64,000 nucleotides of DNA from Paenibacillus sp. FSL R10-2782 (GCF_038592985.1 NZ_CP151951.1:2409001-2473000), one strand, 5' to 3'; positions 43,043-52,909 are shown, counted from the stretch's first letter. The notes: generated by a model not told the origin, from the letters alone. Numbers and translations: made by a program.

Positions 43043-45004
43043 ATGCTGACACAATCAACGGAGGTTTCCACGATCGCTGGAGGGCTGTCCAAAAGCAGGA
43101 GCTGGGCGGAGCAAGCGACACTACGGGCCTTGGTCAACAGCTATCTGCGGGAAACACAACAGTTTGACCCGAGAATGAATACGGAAGCACCGGAAATAAG
43201 GGTGACTCTGCCCCAAGTCGGGCTGCAAATCATGGGAACTCTACACCACTTCTCTGCAACCGGGCAACATGTGTATGGGAGTGCTTGGTACGAGGTAGAA
43301 GAAGGTGGGACGCACAGGCCCCTGGAGATGGATGGAGTTATACAAAGGCTATTGGACGAGATGAGCTATCATGCCGCGCCCGAGCAACGGGAAGCAGAGC
43401 AGCAAAAGATGAAACAGCGTATTCGTAACAGTATGCACAAAATGACGATCTTTATGGATCACCATGCGAAGACCACAGGCGAGAGCAAGCTAAAGTCTTT
43501 CTCCGGTACAGAAGCCCACCTGACGTATGTACGTTCGGAGCAGTCTTTGCTGATCGGACACCCTTTTCATCCTTTTCCGAAAAGCACGGAGGGTTTTGCT
43601 GATGATGAGCTTCCATTATACAGTCCCGAGATGGGCGCGGCGTTTCCGCTGTATTATTTCGCGGTTCATGAGGATAACGTGCAGGAGGAATGGATTGGTG
43701 AAGAGTATCGCAGGGATGCCATTGACCCATCTGTGCGGCTCCATGCTCGCCGTCAATGGGGAGAGGAGCTGGCGCGGTATCGCATTTTGCCTATGCATCC
43801 ATGGCAGGCCGGGCAGGTGTTGCGTCAATCCTGCATTCAAGGCTTGATACGTCAGCGGGTGTTGATTCCTTTGGGTGCGCTAGGTCCTGTCGTTTATCCG
43901 ACTTCTTCGATACGAACAGTATGGGATTTGAAAACCGGGAACGGCTATAAGCTGCCGCTGCATGTGCGGATTACCAATCTGGTGCGTGACAATACACAGG
44001 AGCAGGCTCGGCGTACATTGGATGCTGCGAAGGTCATTCATGAGCTTTCAGCCAACTGGTCGTCCCATATCCAATCCGAGTCCTTCAAGGTGCTGACAGA
44101 AACGGGATACAGCCGCGTATGCTTCCAGCCGAATGAGGAAGCGAAACGCACAGAGAGTCCTGAGTTTACTAAGGATGCAGGGCTTTCACAGGTCACCACC
44201 AGTGATGCAAAGTATGACGCAGGACATGAGTATAGCCCGGCGGCAACAGAACGAGGAGCAGCGACGGCTCAAGAGCTGGAGCAGCTTTCTGACCAGTTTA
44301 CGGTTCTTTATCGTCCCATGGATTTGAACCCTGAATCCACCTATGTACTGGCTTCCTTGCTGGAGCCGTTGCCGGGTGAACAGGAGCCGCGGCTTATTGG
44401 AGTGATTCGGGACAATGACCCGGGCAAAAACGGAAATCGGCCTGACCTGTTAGCTTGGCTGGAACGGTATCTGCACATATCCATGGTGCCCATGCTGCGT
44501 TTGCTTGCGGTGAAGGGTATCGCCTTCGAGGCCCATGTACAAAATTCGCTTCTGTCCCTACAGGATGGATGGCCGGACTGCTACTATGTACGGGATTTGG
44601 AGGGCGTAAGTATTGTGCGTGAACAGGCCGAGGCAGCCGGGTGGGTCGGTTCACTGATTGCTGAGGATAGTCCCGTATTGTACGGTGCAGAAGAGCCGTG
44701 GATTCGTACCCGTTATTATTTCTTTGTTAACCATTTGGGGGCATTGATTCATGCCCTTGCGGTTCATGAGCAGCACGGTGAGCAGGAGTATTGGAGGGTG
44801 GTTCGCAAGGTGCTGGAGCAATTACGGAAACAAGATGCTGGTTTTTGCCCCCGTCTAGCCGCCTATATCCAGGATTTATTGACCGCACCTACGCTGCCTG
44901 CCAAAGCCAATTTTACAAGCTGTTTTCAGTCCAGAGGGGATACGCCGTCGTTTATCCTGATCCCTAATCCAATTCATTTTCGTGAGGTGACTTCATGTCT
45001 GTAA
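43043..45004 (+). CDS. IucA/IucC-family NRPS-independent siderophore synthetase 1
   Basis: This 653-residue enzyme activates a carboxylate with ATP and joins it to an amine or alcohol. It has the GHPFHP ATP-contact motif at 172-177, followed by KSTEGF. LPMHPWQ and TSSIRTVW precede the central KLPLHVRITNLVRDN. FEAHVQN at 495-501 and RDLEG near the C-terminus close the active site. The C-terminal half also carries the FhuF-like region typical of the family. It is one of three such genes here, as in achromobactin (AcsD, AcsC, AcsA). Which partner it corresponds to cannot be set by reading; activation of citrate, a citryl ester or 2-oxoglutarate are all possible. Its end overlaps the next synthetase start by ten bases. 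Confidence 0.88.
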   Translation: MLTQSTEVSTIAGGLSKSRSWAEQATLRALVNSYLRETQQFDPRMNTEAPEIRVTLPQVGLQIMGTLHHFSATGQHVYGSAWYEVEEGGTHRPLEMDGVIQRLLDEMSYHAAPEQREAEQQKMKQRIRNSMHKMTIFMDHHAKTTGESKLKSFSGTEAHLTYVRSEQSLLIGHPFHPFPKSTEGFADDELPLYSPEMGAAFPLYYFAVHEDNVQEEWIGEEYRRDAIDPSVRLHARRQWGEELARYRILPMHPWQAGQVLRQSCIQGLIRQRVLIPLGALGPVVYPTSSIRTVWDLKTGNGYKLPLHVRITNLVRDNTQEQARRTLDAAKVIHELSANWSSHIQSESFKVLTETGYSRVCFQPNEEAKRTESPEFTKDAGLSQVTTSDAKYDAGHEYSPAATERGAATAQELEQLSDQFTVLYRPMDLNPESTYVLASLLEPLPGEQEPRLIGVIRDNDPGKNGNRPDLLAWLERYLHISMVPMLRLLAVKGIAFEAHVQNSLLSLQDGWPDCYYVRDLEGVSIVREQAEAAGWVGSLIAEDSPVLYGAEEPWIRTRYYFFVNHLGALIHALAVHEQHGEQEYWRVVRKVLEQLRKQDAGFCPRLAAYIQDLLTAPTLPAKANFTSCFQSRGDTPSFILIPNPIHFREVTSCL

Positions 45005-46884
45005 CCAACATTTCGGATCATAATTTCTCCACAAGCAATCTTTCTACAGCTTCTGCCAGCAACGCTTCGACCACTCAGCGCTTCATTCAGGCGCTCCGCT
45101 CGGATACCTTTACACCGGTCGAGCAGCGTATCATCCGGCAACTGATCCAGGCATTGCTGTATGAAGAAATTTTGCCTTATGACACGTACAGCGATTCCGT
45201 GGATAGCGGTGATCAGCATTTTATACTGTCCGGCAAGGACATTACAGGTCGCCCCGTTCAATACCGTTCTGTCGGGAAATGGATGCACAGCTTTGGGCGC
45301 ATTCGGCTGGTTCCTGTTCCGGTCATTCGAGTTGGGACAGACGGAAGCGAAACGACAGCCATGCTGGCGGATTTTGCAAATGAGGTCCTCAGTGCCGCAC
45401 AGCAGGGTGAACGGCTTCAGCGCTTTATCGAGGAATTGGAGCAGACCTTGCTAAAGGATGTACAGGCGCAAAGCTCTTTCACCGCGCCATTTCTGACAGA
45501 TGACCAGCGTCGATATGATGAGCTGGAAGGCAATTTGGGGGATGGTCATCCCTATCATCCATGCTACAAATCCAGAATCGGCTTTACGCTGGCAGATAAT
45601 GAGCTGTATGGTCCTGAGTTTAAGCAGTCGCTCCGTCCTGTTTGGCTGGCTATCGCCAAGAGCCATAGCCGGGCGGGGCAGTCGCAGGCAATTGAGTATG
45701 AAGCATTTATTCGCCAGGAGCTGGGAGAAGGTGAAGTTGCGCGCTTCCAAGCCTTGTTAACCAGCTACGGTCAGCAACCGGAGGCCTATCGCTTCATGCC
45801 TGTTCACCCGTGGCAATGGCAGCAGGTCATTTTGCCCCGGTTTCATCAAGAGCTGACGGATCAGCGGATCGTATGGCTCGGTGAAGCGAGCGATGTGTAT
45901 CAGGCGCAGCAGTCGATCCGCACATGGTCCAACCGGACCACACTGGAGCGCTCGTATGTGAAGCTGTCGCTCAGCATTACGAACACCTCCACCAGCCGGA
46001 TCATGGCTGGACATACGGTGCTGAACGGAGCGCTGATCACGGACTGGCTGCATGGGTTGCTGGAACACGATGAATACGCTGCGCAACAGGGATTCTTTAT
46101 TTTGCGTGAGGTTTTGGGTATCACGTATGACTATGAGCAGCTTCCCGAATACCGTCAGGCGAAAACCTACGGCTCACTGGGGACGGTTTGGCGGGAAAGC
46201 ATTCAGGGGTATTTGCAGCCGGATGAGGATGCGATTCCTTTTAACGGACTATGTTATGTGCAAAAAAACGGGGTACCCTTCATTGATCCGTGGATACAGC
46301 AATTCGGTGTAGAGGAATGGACCCGGCGTGTGCTGGAGGCCACAATATCGCCGATTATTCATATGCTGTATGCGCATGGGATTGGTATGGAATCCCATGG
46401 TCAGAATATCATTTTGATCCACCGGAACGGGCAACCGACACGAGTGGCGCTTAAGGATTTTCATGATGGTGTGCGGTTTTCCGTGAAGCATCTGACAGAG
46501 CCGGAGAAATGCCCCGATCTTCATCCTGAGCCGCCAAGCCATGCCCGGATTAACCGCAATTCGTTTATTAAAACGAGCAACCCGGACGATGTACGCGACT
46601 TTTCCTACGATGCTTTTTTCTTTATTGCAGCCGCCGAGCTGGCGATGTTCCTGGCTGAACAATATCAGTTGGATGAGCAGCGCTTTTGGAAAATGTCTGC
46701 ACAGGTCATTCATGATTATCAGCGCCAGCATCCTCAGCATGAGGAGCGATTCCGTCTGTTTGATTTGTTTGCCCCGACCGTACAGATTGAAGAATTGATG
46801 AAACGGCGGTTGCTTGGGGATGAGGACCTTCATTTCAAACCGGGAATGAACCCGCTATATGCGTATCGGGAGCCGACATGCTGA
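44995..46884 (+). CDS. IucA/IucC-family NRPS-independent siderophore synthetase 2
   Basis: This 629-residue synthetase has GHPYHPCYKSRIGF at 184-197, the classical ATP-binding stretch. FMPVHPWQWQQ and QQSIRTWSNRT follow, then KLSLSITNTSTSRI, GMESHGQN at 464-471 and LKDFHDG. It is well conserved. The GHPYHP..KSRIGF pattern is close to what I recall for enzymes acting on citrate directly (AcsD or type A), so I would guess this one begins the assembly; that is tentative. It starts inside the stop region of synthetase 1 and overlaps the next gene by seven bases, so the genes are coupled. Confidence 0.88.
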   Translation: MSVTNISDHNFSTSNLSTASASNASTTQRFIQALRSDTFTPVEQRIIRQLIQALLYEEILPYDTYSDSVDSGDQHFILSGKDITGRPVQYRSVGKWMHSFGRIRLVPVPVIRVGTDGSETTAMLADFANEVLSAAQQGERLQRFIEELEQTLLKDVQAQSSFTAPFLTDDQRRYDELEGNLGDGHPYHPCYKSRIGFTLADNELYGPEFKQSLRPVWLAIAKSHSRAGQSQAIEYEAFIRQELGEGEVARFQALLTSYGQQPEAYRFMPVHPWQWQQVILPRFHQELTDQRIVWLGEASDVYQAQQSIRTWSNRTTLERSYVKLSLSITNTSTSRIMAGHTVLNGALITDWLHGLLEHDEYAAQQGFFILREVLGITYDYEQLPEYRQAKTYGSLGTVWRESIQGYLQPDEDAIPFNGLCYVQKNGVPFIDPWIQQFGVEEWTRRVLEATISPIIHMLYAHGIGMESHGQNIILIHRNGQPTRVALKDFHDGVRFSVKHLTEPEKCPDLHPEPPSHARINRNSFIKTSNPDDVRDFSYDAFFFIAAAELAMFLAEQYQLDEQRFWKMSAQVIHDYQRQHPQHEERFRLFDLFAPTVQIEELMKRRLLGDEDLHFKPGMNPLYAYREPTC

Positions 46885-47651
46885 CTGTAAATCGGCTTCA
46901 GGAGAAGCTGCGGAAAGGTCAGGAGGTATTTGGCCTTATCGCTTCCATCCCAACGGCGCTTACGGTCGAAATGATCGGACATGCCGGATATGATTTTGTG
47001 ATCATTGATATGGAGCATGTCATGGTCAATCCCGAGACGGTGGAGCATATGATCCGTGCTGCGGAAGCCGCACAAATCACATCCTTGGTGCGTGTGCCCG
47101 AGGTCGATGCCAAGGACATACTGCGTGTGCTGGATAGCGGAGCGCAGGGAATTGTCGTTCCGCATGTGGAGAGCAGGGAGCAGATGGAGATGCTGGTGCA
47201 GGCTGCAAAATATAGCCCGGAGGGCAAACGAAGCCTGAACAGCGGCAGGCCTGCCGCATTTGGCAAAGGAAGTCTGGTGGATTATATGAAGCAGGCCAAT
47301 GATCAGATCATGCTGGTACCAATGATTGAGAGCGAATTGGGTGTCGAGCGAGTTGCGGATATTTTGTCTGTACCGGGTATGGGTATGGTGCTGGAGGGAG
47401 CAGCGGATTTGTCCCAATCGTACGGGATGCCGTGGCAGACCGATGCAACGATTGTGCAGGAAGGGCTACAGCGCGTCTTTGAAGCTTCACGGCAAGCAGG
47501 TATTCCGTACTGTGCCATTCCGCGCAGGGATGGGGAATACGGCGCATGGACAGAACAAGGGGTTCGTGCCTTCGTGCTGGGTGATGAGCGGGGAATTGCT
47601 TTTCGCGCCTTGCAAAAAAGAAGGTCTGACCTACAGCAGCTCTCAACATAA
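46878..47651 (+). CDS. HpcH/HpaI aldolase family, SbnG/AcsB-like citrate synthase
   Basis: This 257-residue TIM-barrel enzyme belongs to the HpcH/HpaI (class II, metal-dependent) aldolases. Motifs are FVIIDMEHVMVNPE, GIVVPHVESREQ, PMIESELGVE and LEGAADLSQSYG, giving the metal-binding Glu/Asp and the catalytic Arg region. In staphyloferrin B (SbnG) such a protein condenses oxaloacetate with acetyl-CoA to citrate, giving a citrate supply independent of the TCA cycle. AcsB occupies the same place in achromobactin clusters. Its start overlaps the end of synthetase 2 by seven bases. Confidence 0.85.
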   Translation: MLTVNRLQEKLRKGQEVFGLIASIPTALTVEMIGHAGYDFVIIDMEHVMVNPETVEHMIRAAEAAQITSLVRVPEVDAKDILRVLDSGAQGIVVPHVESREQMEMLVQAAKYSPEGKRSLNSGRPAAFGKGSLVDYMKQANDQIMLVPMIESELGVERVADILSVPGMGMVLEGAADLSQSYGMPWQTDATIVQEGLQRVFEASRQAGIPYCAIPRRDGEYGAWTEQGVRAFVLGDERGIAFRALQKRRSDLQQLST

Positions 47652-47663
47652 AGGAGGAAGAAC

Positions 47664-48896
47664 ATGAGTCAGCTTGTTACAGCATTATCGGGAGGGCAGA
47701 TCGTTCCGTATCTGAAAAAGCTTATCCAGCAAACACGGGAGCGAGAGCAGCAGCCGGTATGCGCATATATATATGACCTGGGCGCACTGAGAGAACGGGC
47801 ACAACGTTGTGTGAGCAACTTGCCCGACGATTGCAGTTTGTTTTACGCGGTCAAAGCTAATCCCGATCCTCATTTGATTGCTAGCCTACTTCCCATCGTA
47901 AAGGGCTTTGAAGCTGCATCTATTGGAGAGATTCGGACCATTCGTGAAGTGTCAGCCGACGTGCCGATTATTTTTGGAGGTCCGGGGAAAAAGGACGCCG
48001 AAATTGAGGAAGCGTTGGAGCGGAAGGTGATGCTGATTCATGCTGAAAGTCTGCATGAGTTGCAGCGTATCGGCTGGATTGCGGAACGCAGGCAACAGCG
48101 TGTATCTATTTTGCTGCGCATTAATTTACGGCGTACCTTGCCGGAGGCGAGCATCACGATGTCTGGTCGGCCCACTCAGTTTGGTATCGACGAAATTCAG
48201 GTGCCGGAAGCGATCCGACTGGCCCAAAGTCTGCCGTATGTTCAATTGGAGGGCTTCCATATGCACTCTCTGTCCAATAATCTGGATGCCCGGCTGCATG
48301 CTCGCATGGTCGCTACGTATTTGCAGTGTGTGCAGGGCTGGATTCAGGAGCATGAGCTATCTATCCGCTATCTAAACGCGGGCGGTGGCTTCGGCATTTC
48401 GTATACCGATCTGGAGCGCAGGTTTGAATGGGATGATTTCATGGAAGAATTGCATCAAGTGTGGGAGGAATACCGTATTCCAGGCATCCAGCTCATTTTT
48501 GAATCCGGGCGCTATATGGTGGCACACTGCGGGTATTATGCGGCAGAAGTAATCGACCTCAAAACGAATCATGACCAGCATTATGCCATTATTCGTGGGG
48601 GAACCCATCATTTTCGATTGCCAGTGTCATGGCATCATAATCAGCCGTTTGAGGTGGTTGCTGTTGAAGATTGGCGTTATCCTTTTCCGCGAACAGAGCG
48701 GCGACAAACAGCGGTGACCATCGCGGGTGAGCTTTGTACTCCCAAGGATGTACTTGCGTATGAAGTGTATGTGGAGCATTTACGGATTGGCGATGTTCTG
48801 CTGTTCCATATTGCGGGAGCCTATGGCTGGACGATTTCCCATCATGACTTTCTCAGTCATCCACATCCACATTTTTACTATATAAACCAAAATTGA
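47664..48896 (+). CDS. PLP-dependent decarboxylase (SbnH/AcsE-like, fold type III)
   Basis: This 410-residue enzyme belongs to the DAP/ornithine decarboxylase family (alanine-racemase-type barrel). The PLP lysine is Lys64 in FYAVKANPDP; GGPGKKD, HMHSLSNN, NAGGGFGI and ESGRYMV are the other cofactor or substrate motifs. GELCTPKDVL includes the Cys that contacts the substrate across the dimer. SbnH and AcsE decarboxylate an amino-acid citryl intermediate; diaminobutyrate itself could also be a substrate, giving 1,3-diaminopropane. AAAGGAGG precedes the ATG. Confidence 0.88.
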   Translation: MSQLVTALSGGQIVPYLKKLIQQTREREQQPVCAYIYDLGALRERAQRCVSNLPDDCSLFYAVKANPDPHLIASLLPIVKGFEAASIGEIRTIREVSADVPIIFGGPGKKDAEIEEALERKVMLIHAESLHELQRIGWIAERRQQRVSILLRINLRRTLPEASITMSGRPTQFGIDEIQVPEAIRLAQSLPYVQLEGFHMHSLSNNLDARLHARMVATYLQCVQGWIQEHELSIRYLNAGGGFGISYTDLERRFEWDDFMEELHQVWEEYRIPGIQLIFESGRYMVAHCGYYAAEVIDLKTNHDQHYAIIRGGTHHFRLPVSWHHNQPFEVVAVEDWRYPFPRTERRQTAVTIAGELCTPKDVLAYEVYVEHLRIGDVLLFHIAGAYGWTISHHDFLSHPHPHFYYINQN

Positions 48897-49025
48897 GAGT
48901 GATCTATAGCGCTACTACGCAAACAGAAAGTTCTTCCCATCGCCCCGCCCTCGGATTTCTAAAATAAAGCCTATGATCAGGGTCGAAATCCGTAAAAGCA
49001 GCATTAACATGAAGGAGGAATCCAT

Positions 49026-51089
49026 ATGAAGTACACAACAAGCACGACCCCGGTGCTTTCATCCGAAGAAACAACGCTTTTGCAGAAGAAAAAGCAGGCT
49101 GAAAACCATGTCATGCAGGATCTCATCAATACATTGCTGGCAGAAGGATTTTGGGAGCATTCCGATGTTGAACTGTTGTCTATGCCGCAATGGCAAAGCT
49201 ACTGTACTACCGTCCATCCCGAATTAGACGAGCTATTTTCTTTTGCCGATCCTGAAGCTATTGCTGAGCCAAAGGGGGAAACCTTTCCAAACGGTCGTTC
49301 TATAAGCCTTTACCGCTGGTGGGTGGATCGGGAGCAGCAGCACAGTCTCATTTTTCCCGTACAAGCTGCGGTGATTCAACCCCATCGCTATCTACAGTCG
49401 AGTGGCGTGTATGAAATTCGGCGGTGGCCAGAGGGTGGCGGGTTTGATACAGTATTGCTTCACCCCGTAACGCTGATGCAGCGTGTGATTGAGGGATGCC
49501 TGGATGAAAAATACCGCCAACAGGAGGGAGTGGGACGGTTTGTCCAGCTATTGGAGCAAGCCATTGAACAGACTACATGGTCGCTGGATAGCGGACTGAC
49601 GGATGAAAATATACTGGAGAAATCGCCCTCAGAGGCTTTTCAACGATTGGAACAGTATTCTTCGCTGCGTGATCGTCCGTTTCACCCCGCATCCAAGGCC
49701 AAAACGGTCTTGAACGAGGAGGACTATCGCAAATATATCGCTGAATTTGGGCAAGCCATCACGTTGAACTGGGTGGCGCTCCGAAAGGATGCGGTGATGA
49801 CCGGAGTGGGAATCGCACAAGGGCCTCATTTTACGGACACAGAAACAGAAACAGAAACAGAAACAGAAACAGTAGCAGCGGCAGTCGAATCGGACACACA
49901 GCGCCCATACGATGGACAGCAGCCGGACGATCTTCTTCTGTCCATCTCCGAGCGTCAGCTAGTAGAGCAGGAGATGCAGGAACGCGGATTAGCAGCGGAT
50001 TATATTGCAATCCCCGTGCATCCGTGGCAGCTCACGTATATGCTACCTCAGCATTTGCACGCCGAGCTGGTGGGCAAAGTATGGATTCCACTGGAAGTGA
50101 AGGCAGGAGCTTTTCAGGCAACCTCATCTGTGCGCTCGTTGTCTCCCAAGGAGGGCGGTCCGAATTATGTGAAGCTCCCGTTGGGCGTATTTTCGCTGGG
50201 GGCATCCCGTTATCTTCCTGCGGTGAAGCTGATTAACGGAGATCGCGGACAAGCCATGTTGCAGCAAGCCAAGACCCGTGACCCGCAGCTTCAGGAACGC
50301 TTATTTTTATGCGATGAAGGCTCCTGGTGGGCCTATATGCCGGAAAATGGCAGCCTGTATGATGATCCACCCCGGCACCTGGCAGCGATGGCGCGGATAT
50401 ATCCGCACGAATTGATCCATGATCCTGCTGTTCGCCTGATTCCCATGTCTGCGTTGGCCGCAGGACAGCATCATTTTTTCCGGGAGTGGGCGGCTGAGCG
50501 CGGACTTCCAGACACGGCAGAATCGGTAAAACAACTGTTCGGTGAAGTGTGCTCGACATTTTTTGAAATCATGCTGCGCCTGTATCGGATCGGGCTTATG
50601 CCTGAAATCCATGGACAAAACTGTGTACTGGTTTGGAAAAATGGCAAGATCGAGCACATTTTGATGCGTGACCATGACTCGGTGCGTCTGCATCTGCCCT
50701 GGCTGACAGAGCAGGGGATTGCCGATCCTGAATACCAAATCCGGCCCGGCTATTCCAACAGCCTATATAATGAAACACCGAAGAAATTGCTGTTCTACCT
50801 GCAAACCCTTGGCATTCAAGTCAATCTGTACGCCATTATAGATACTCTTAGCAATGTTTATGGAATAGATGAGTCCACTTTGTGGTCTGTACTAAAGCAT
50901 CAATTGGAAGAAGCGATCCAACGTGTGCCCTTCAAGGCTGCCGTTCGTCAGGAAATCGAGCATATTTTATTTGAAAAGTCGGACTGGCCGCTCAAGCTGC
51001 TGGTTAAACCTTTACTGGAGCAGTCCGGGGTACCCGGTAGCATGCCATCTGGTCAAAGCCGCATACAGAACCCGTTTCATCATTTATAA
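49026..51089 (+). CDS. IucA/IucC-family NRPS-independent siderophore synthetase 3
   Basis: This 687-residue synthetase is the longest of the three. FHPASKAKT at 219-227 replaces the usual GHP motif; PVHPWQ follows, then TSSVRSL, NYVKLPLGV, MPEIHGQN at 525-532 and MRDHDSVRLH. The HPASK-type motif sets it apart from synthetases 1 and 2, so it should use a different acid or amine. A hydrophilic stretch with an ETETETET repeat (about 272-284) lies between the ATP motif and the HPWQ motif. A 129-base gap separates it from the decarboxylase gene, with AAGGAGGAATCC before the ATG. Confidence 0.87.
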   Translation: MKYTTSTTPVLSSEETTLLQKKKQAENHVMQDLINTLLAEGFWEHSDVELLSMPQWQSYCTTVHPELDELFSFADPEAIAEPKGETFPNGRSISLYRWWVDREQQHSLIFPVQAAVIQPHRYLQSSGVYEIRRWPEGGGFDTVLLHPVTLMQRVIEGCLDEKYRQQEGVGRFVQLLEQAIEQTTWSLDSGLTDENILEKSPSEAFQRLEQYSSLRDRPFHPASKAKTVLNEEDYRKYIAEFGQAITLNWVALRKDAVMTGVGIAQGPHFTDTETETETETETVAAAVESDTQRPYDGQQPDDLLLSISERQLVEQEMQERGLAADYIAIPVHPWQLTYMLPQHLHAELVGKVWIPLEVKAGAFQATSSVRSLSPKEGGPNYVKLPLGVFSLGASRYLPAVKLINGDRGQAMLQQAKTRDPQLQERLFLCDEGSWWAYMPENGSLYDDPPRHLAAMARIYPHELIHDPAVRLIPMSALAAGQHHFFREWAAERGLPDTAESVKQLFGEVCSTFFEIMLRLYRIGLMPEIHGQNCVLVWKNGKIEHILMRDHDSVRLHLPWLTEQGIADPEYQIRPGYSNSLYNETPKKLLFYLQTLGIQVNLYAIIDTLSNVYGIDESTLWSVLKHQLEEAIQRVPFKAAVRQEIEHILFEKSDWPLKLLVKPLLEQSGVPGSMPSGQSRIQNPFHHL
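49839..49868 (+). repeat. Hexanucleotide tandem repeat inside synthetase 3
   Basis: Five copies of ACAGAA in a row encode a Thr-Glu run. Since the unit is six bases, gain or loss of copies keeps the frame and would change only the length of a surface linker. Confidence 0.9.
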
Positions 51090-51108
51090 GCTTGAGCGCA
51101 ATTCCATT

Positions 51109-51173
51109 TTGCAAAATCCGACCCAGTCTATATATAATGAAATGAGTTCTCACATAAATGAGAATAATTATCG
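51109..51173 (+). promoter_or_regulatory. Promoter and Fur-like box of the AraC/Btr-like regulator gene
   Basis: TTGCAA (51109-51114) and TATAAT (51133-51138) are 18 bases apart. TGAGAATAATTATCG at 51159-51173 matches Fur pattern TGATAATNATTATCA with two changes and lies 22 bases before the ATG. The regulator would therefore be made only when iron is low. Confidence 0.68.
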
Positions 51174-51195
51174 ATATATAGAAGGGCTGGGAGCC

Positions 51196-52812
51196 ATGAA
51201 TACTCAAGACCCATCTTTTACTTCATTTCTTTATAAACTGCAGGATATTCAGCATGTGTACTCTGGTCGCTCTTTCTCCCGGCAAGAAACGTCCTTTCAT
51301 ACCTTGTTATTATTCAATGAAGGCGAAGGGGACATAGCCATTGATGGAATGATATATCCTCTTTACCGTCAAAAGGGCTTTATGCTCGCTCCCGGCGCAG
51401 TCATGAAGCTCCATATGCTGTCCGGCGCTCTGGCGGATTATTATATCATCCGTTTTCTTGCATTACAGCCGTCCGGGGAGCCGGACCGTTACATACCCGC
51501 ACCAGCGCTTGGACCACATGAATGGATCATTTCCCACTTTCGTTTTGTGATGGATATGGTCGAGGAGATCAAGAGGAAGCATCATTGTAATAGCGTGTGG
51601 GACCAAATGAAGGCCAACATTGTATTTCAGGAAATGCTAATGTCCTTGTTTCAGCATACCAGCCGTGATCAGAAGCCCGATGTGCAGCAGGCGGTGACGC
51701 TGACCCTCCATTATATGGAGCAGCACTATGCTTCCGATATTACACGGGACAAGCTGGCGGAGCTGGCAGGGATGAGCGCTGATTATTATTCGCGTATGTT
51801 CAAAAAATTGATCGGCAAAAGCCCGATGGAATATTTGACGGACATTCGTATTAATCATGCGAAGCAGGCGCTTGTGCTCACTCGTGATTCCTTTCGTTCT
51901 ATTGCTCACGGTGTCGGGTTTAGCGATGAGTTCTATTTTAGCCGTAAATTTAAAGCCGCTACTGGACGTTCTCCCTCAGCCTACGTGAATACAATTAGGT
52001 ATTCGGATAAAATCGCTTCGCTCAAGCATCTGTTAACCGGACATTTGGTGGCATTGGGCATTGAGCCGTACGCGGCAGTCATCAACAAGGCTTATCCTGT
52101 CACCGAAGGCTTCCGCAATACCATTTCGGTGGGTGAGGTCCAGCCCGATCTGGAGAGGCTGATGTCAGCCCGGCCTGATCTGATTTTAACCTGTGAGTTC
52201 AGGGATTTTGAGAAGTCGAAAAAGGAAAAAATGTACGAGCAGATTGCGCCCACCGTCACCGTGCCCTTTTTTCAAAACTGGCGCACTCATTTTCAGTCCA
52301 TTGCCCGTATTGTCGGCAAGGATGCAGAAGCGGTGGAATGGCTGGAACGGTATGAAACGAAGGCTGCGACCATTTCTCGAAAGCTCAGGCAAAAGCTCGG
52401 CGGGGAGACGGTGCTAATCGTGGGAGTGGGGAACCAGAAAATGTGTGTGTATGGACAACGGAATGTGGGAACGGTGCTATATGGGGATTTAAAGCTGTCT
52501 ATGCCTGTGGGAGTGGAGGATATTGCCCATTACCGTGAGGTGACGTTGGACGATCTGGCTGAATATGACGCGGACCGCATCATATTGACCTGTTTCCGTC
52601 ACTATGGAAATGCCTGTGAAGAACAGACGATTCAGCAGGAATGTCTGGCTCTGTGGCGCTCCCCTGTATGGCAGAAATTGAAGGCGGTGCAAAGCGGAGC
52701 TGTACACTCTATGTGTGATAGCCGACACCTGTATACATGCTATACTTCGTTGTCCCACGACCTATTATTGGACAAAACGGTCACGTTGTTATTGTCTGAT
52801 TCGTCCAAATAA
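51196..52812 (+). CDS. AraC-family regulator fused to a siderophore-binding domain (Btr-like)
   Basis: This 538-residue protein has an N-terminal cupin-like part and an AraC helix-turn-helix domain at about 166-271 (ITRDKLAELAGMSADYYSRM and DSFRSIAHGVGFSDEFYFSR). The C-terminal part is a periplasmic-binding-protein domain of the FecB/FhuD type, cytoplasmic here because there is no signal. B. subtilis Btr has the same plan and activates bacillibactin uptake when Fe-siderophore is bound. By analogy this protein should sense the product of the neighbouring synthetases and activate the importer genes downstream. The frame extends upstream into synthetase 3, but ATG 51196 lies after the promoter and Fur box. 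Confidence 0.87.
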   Translation: MNTQDPSFTSFLYKLQDIQHVYSGRSFSRQETSFHTLLLFNEGEGDIAIDGMIYPLYRQKGFMLAPGAVMKLHMLSGALADYYIIRFLALQPSGEPDRYIPAPALGPHEWIISHFRFVMDMVEEIKRKHHCNSVWDQMKANIVFQEMLMSLFQHTSRDQKPDVQQAVTLTLHYMEQHYASDITRDKLAELAGMSADYYSRMFKKLIGKSPMEYLTDIRINHAKQALVLTRDSFRSIAHGVGFSDEFYFSRKFKAATGRSPSAYVNTIRYSDKIASLKHLLTGHLVALGIEPYAAVINKAYPVTEGFRNTISVGEVQPDLERLMSARPDLILTCEFRDFEKSKKEKMYEQIAPTVTVPFFQNWRTHFQSIARIVGKDAEAVEWLERYETKAATISRKLRQKLGGETVLIVGVGNQKMCVYGQRNVGTVLYGDLKLSMPVGVEDIAHYREVTLDDLAEYDADRIILTCFRHYGNACEEQTIQQECLALWRSPVWQKLKAVQSGAVHSMCDSRHLYTCYTSLSHDLLLDKTVTLLLSDSSK

Positions 52813-52862
52813 AGGACGCTAACGTCCATGTTCATCATAGCCCCCCTCCCTATAATTAATAA

Positions 52863-52877
52863 TGAGAATCAATATCA
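52863..52877 (+). promoter_or_regulatory. Fur-like box before the siderophore importer operon
   Basis: TGAGAATCAATATCA matches 12 of 14 defined positions of TGATAATNATTATCA. It lies 32 bases before the lipoprotein start. Upstream, GGACG-CTAA-CGTCC (52814-52827) is a short inverted repeat that could be an operator for the Btr-like regulator or the end of its gene. Confidence 0.65.
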
Positions 52878-52909
52878 TTATTGGCGATCTAAATAGGGGG
52901 AATAGAGAA

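Noticed and set aside
46249..46833. 194-codon - strand frame in synthetase 2
   Set aside because: Shadow of an IucA/IucC gene with all its motifs.
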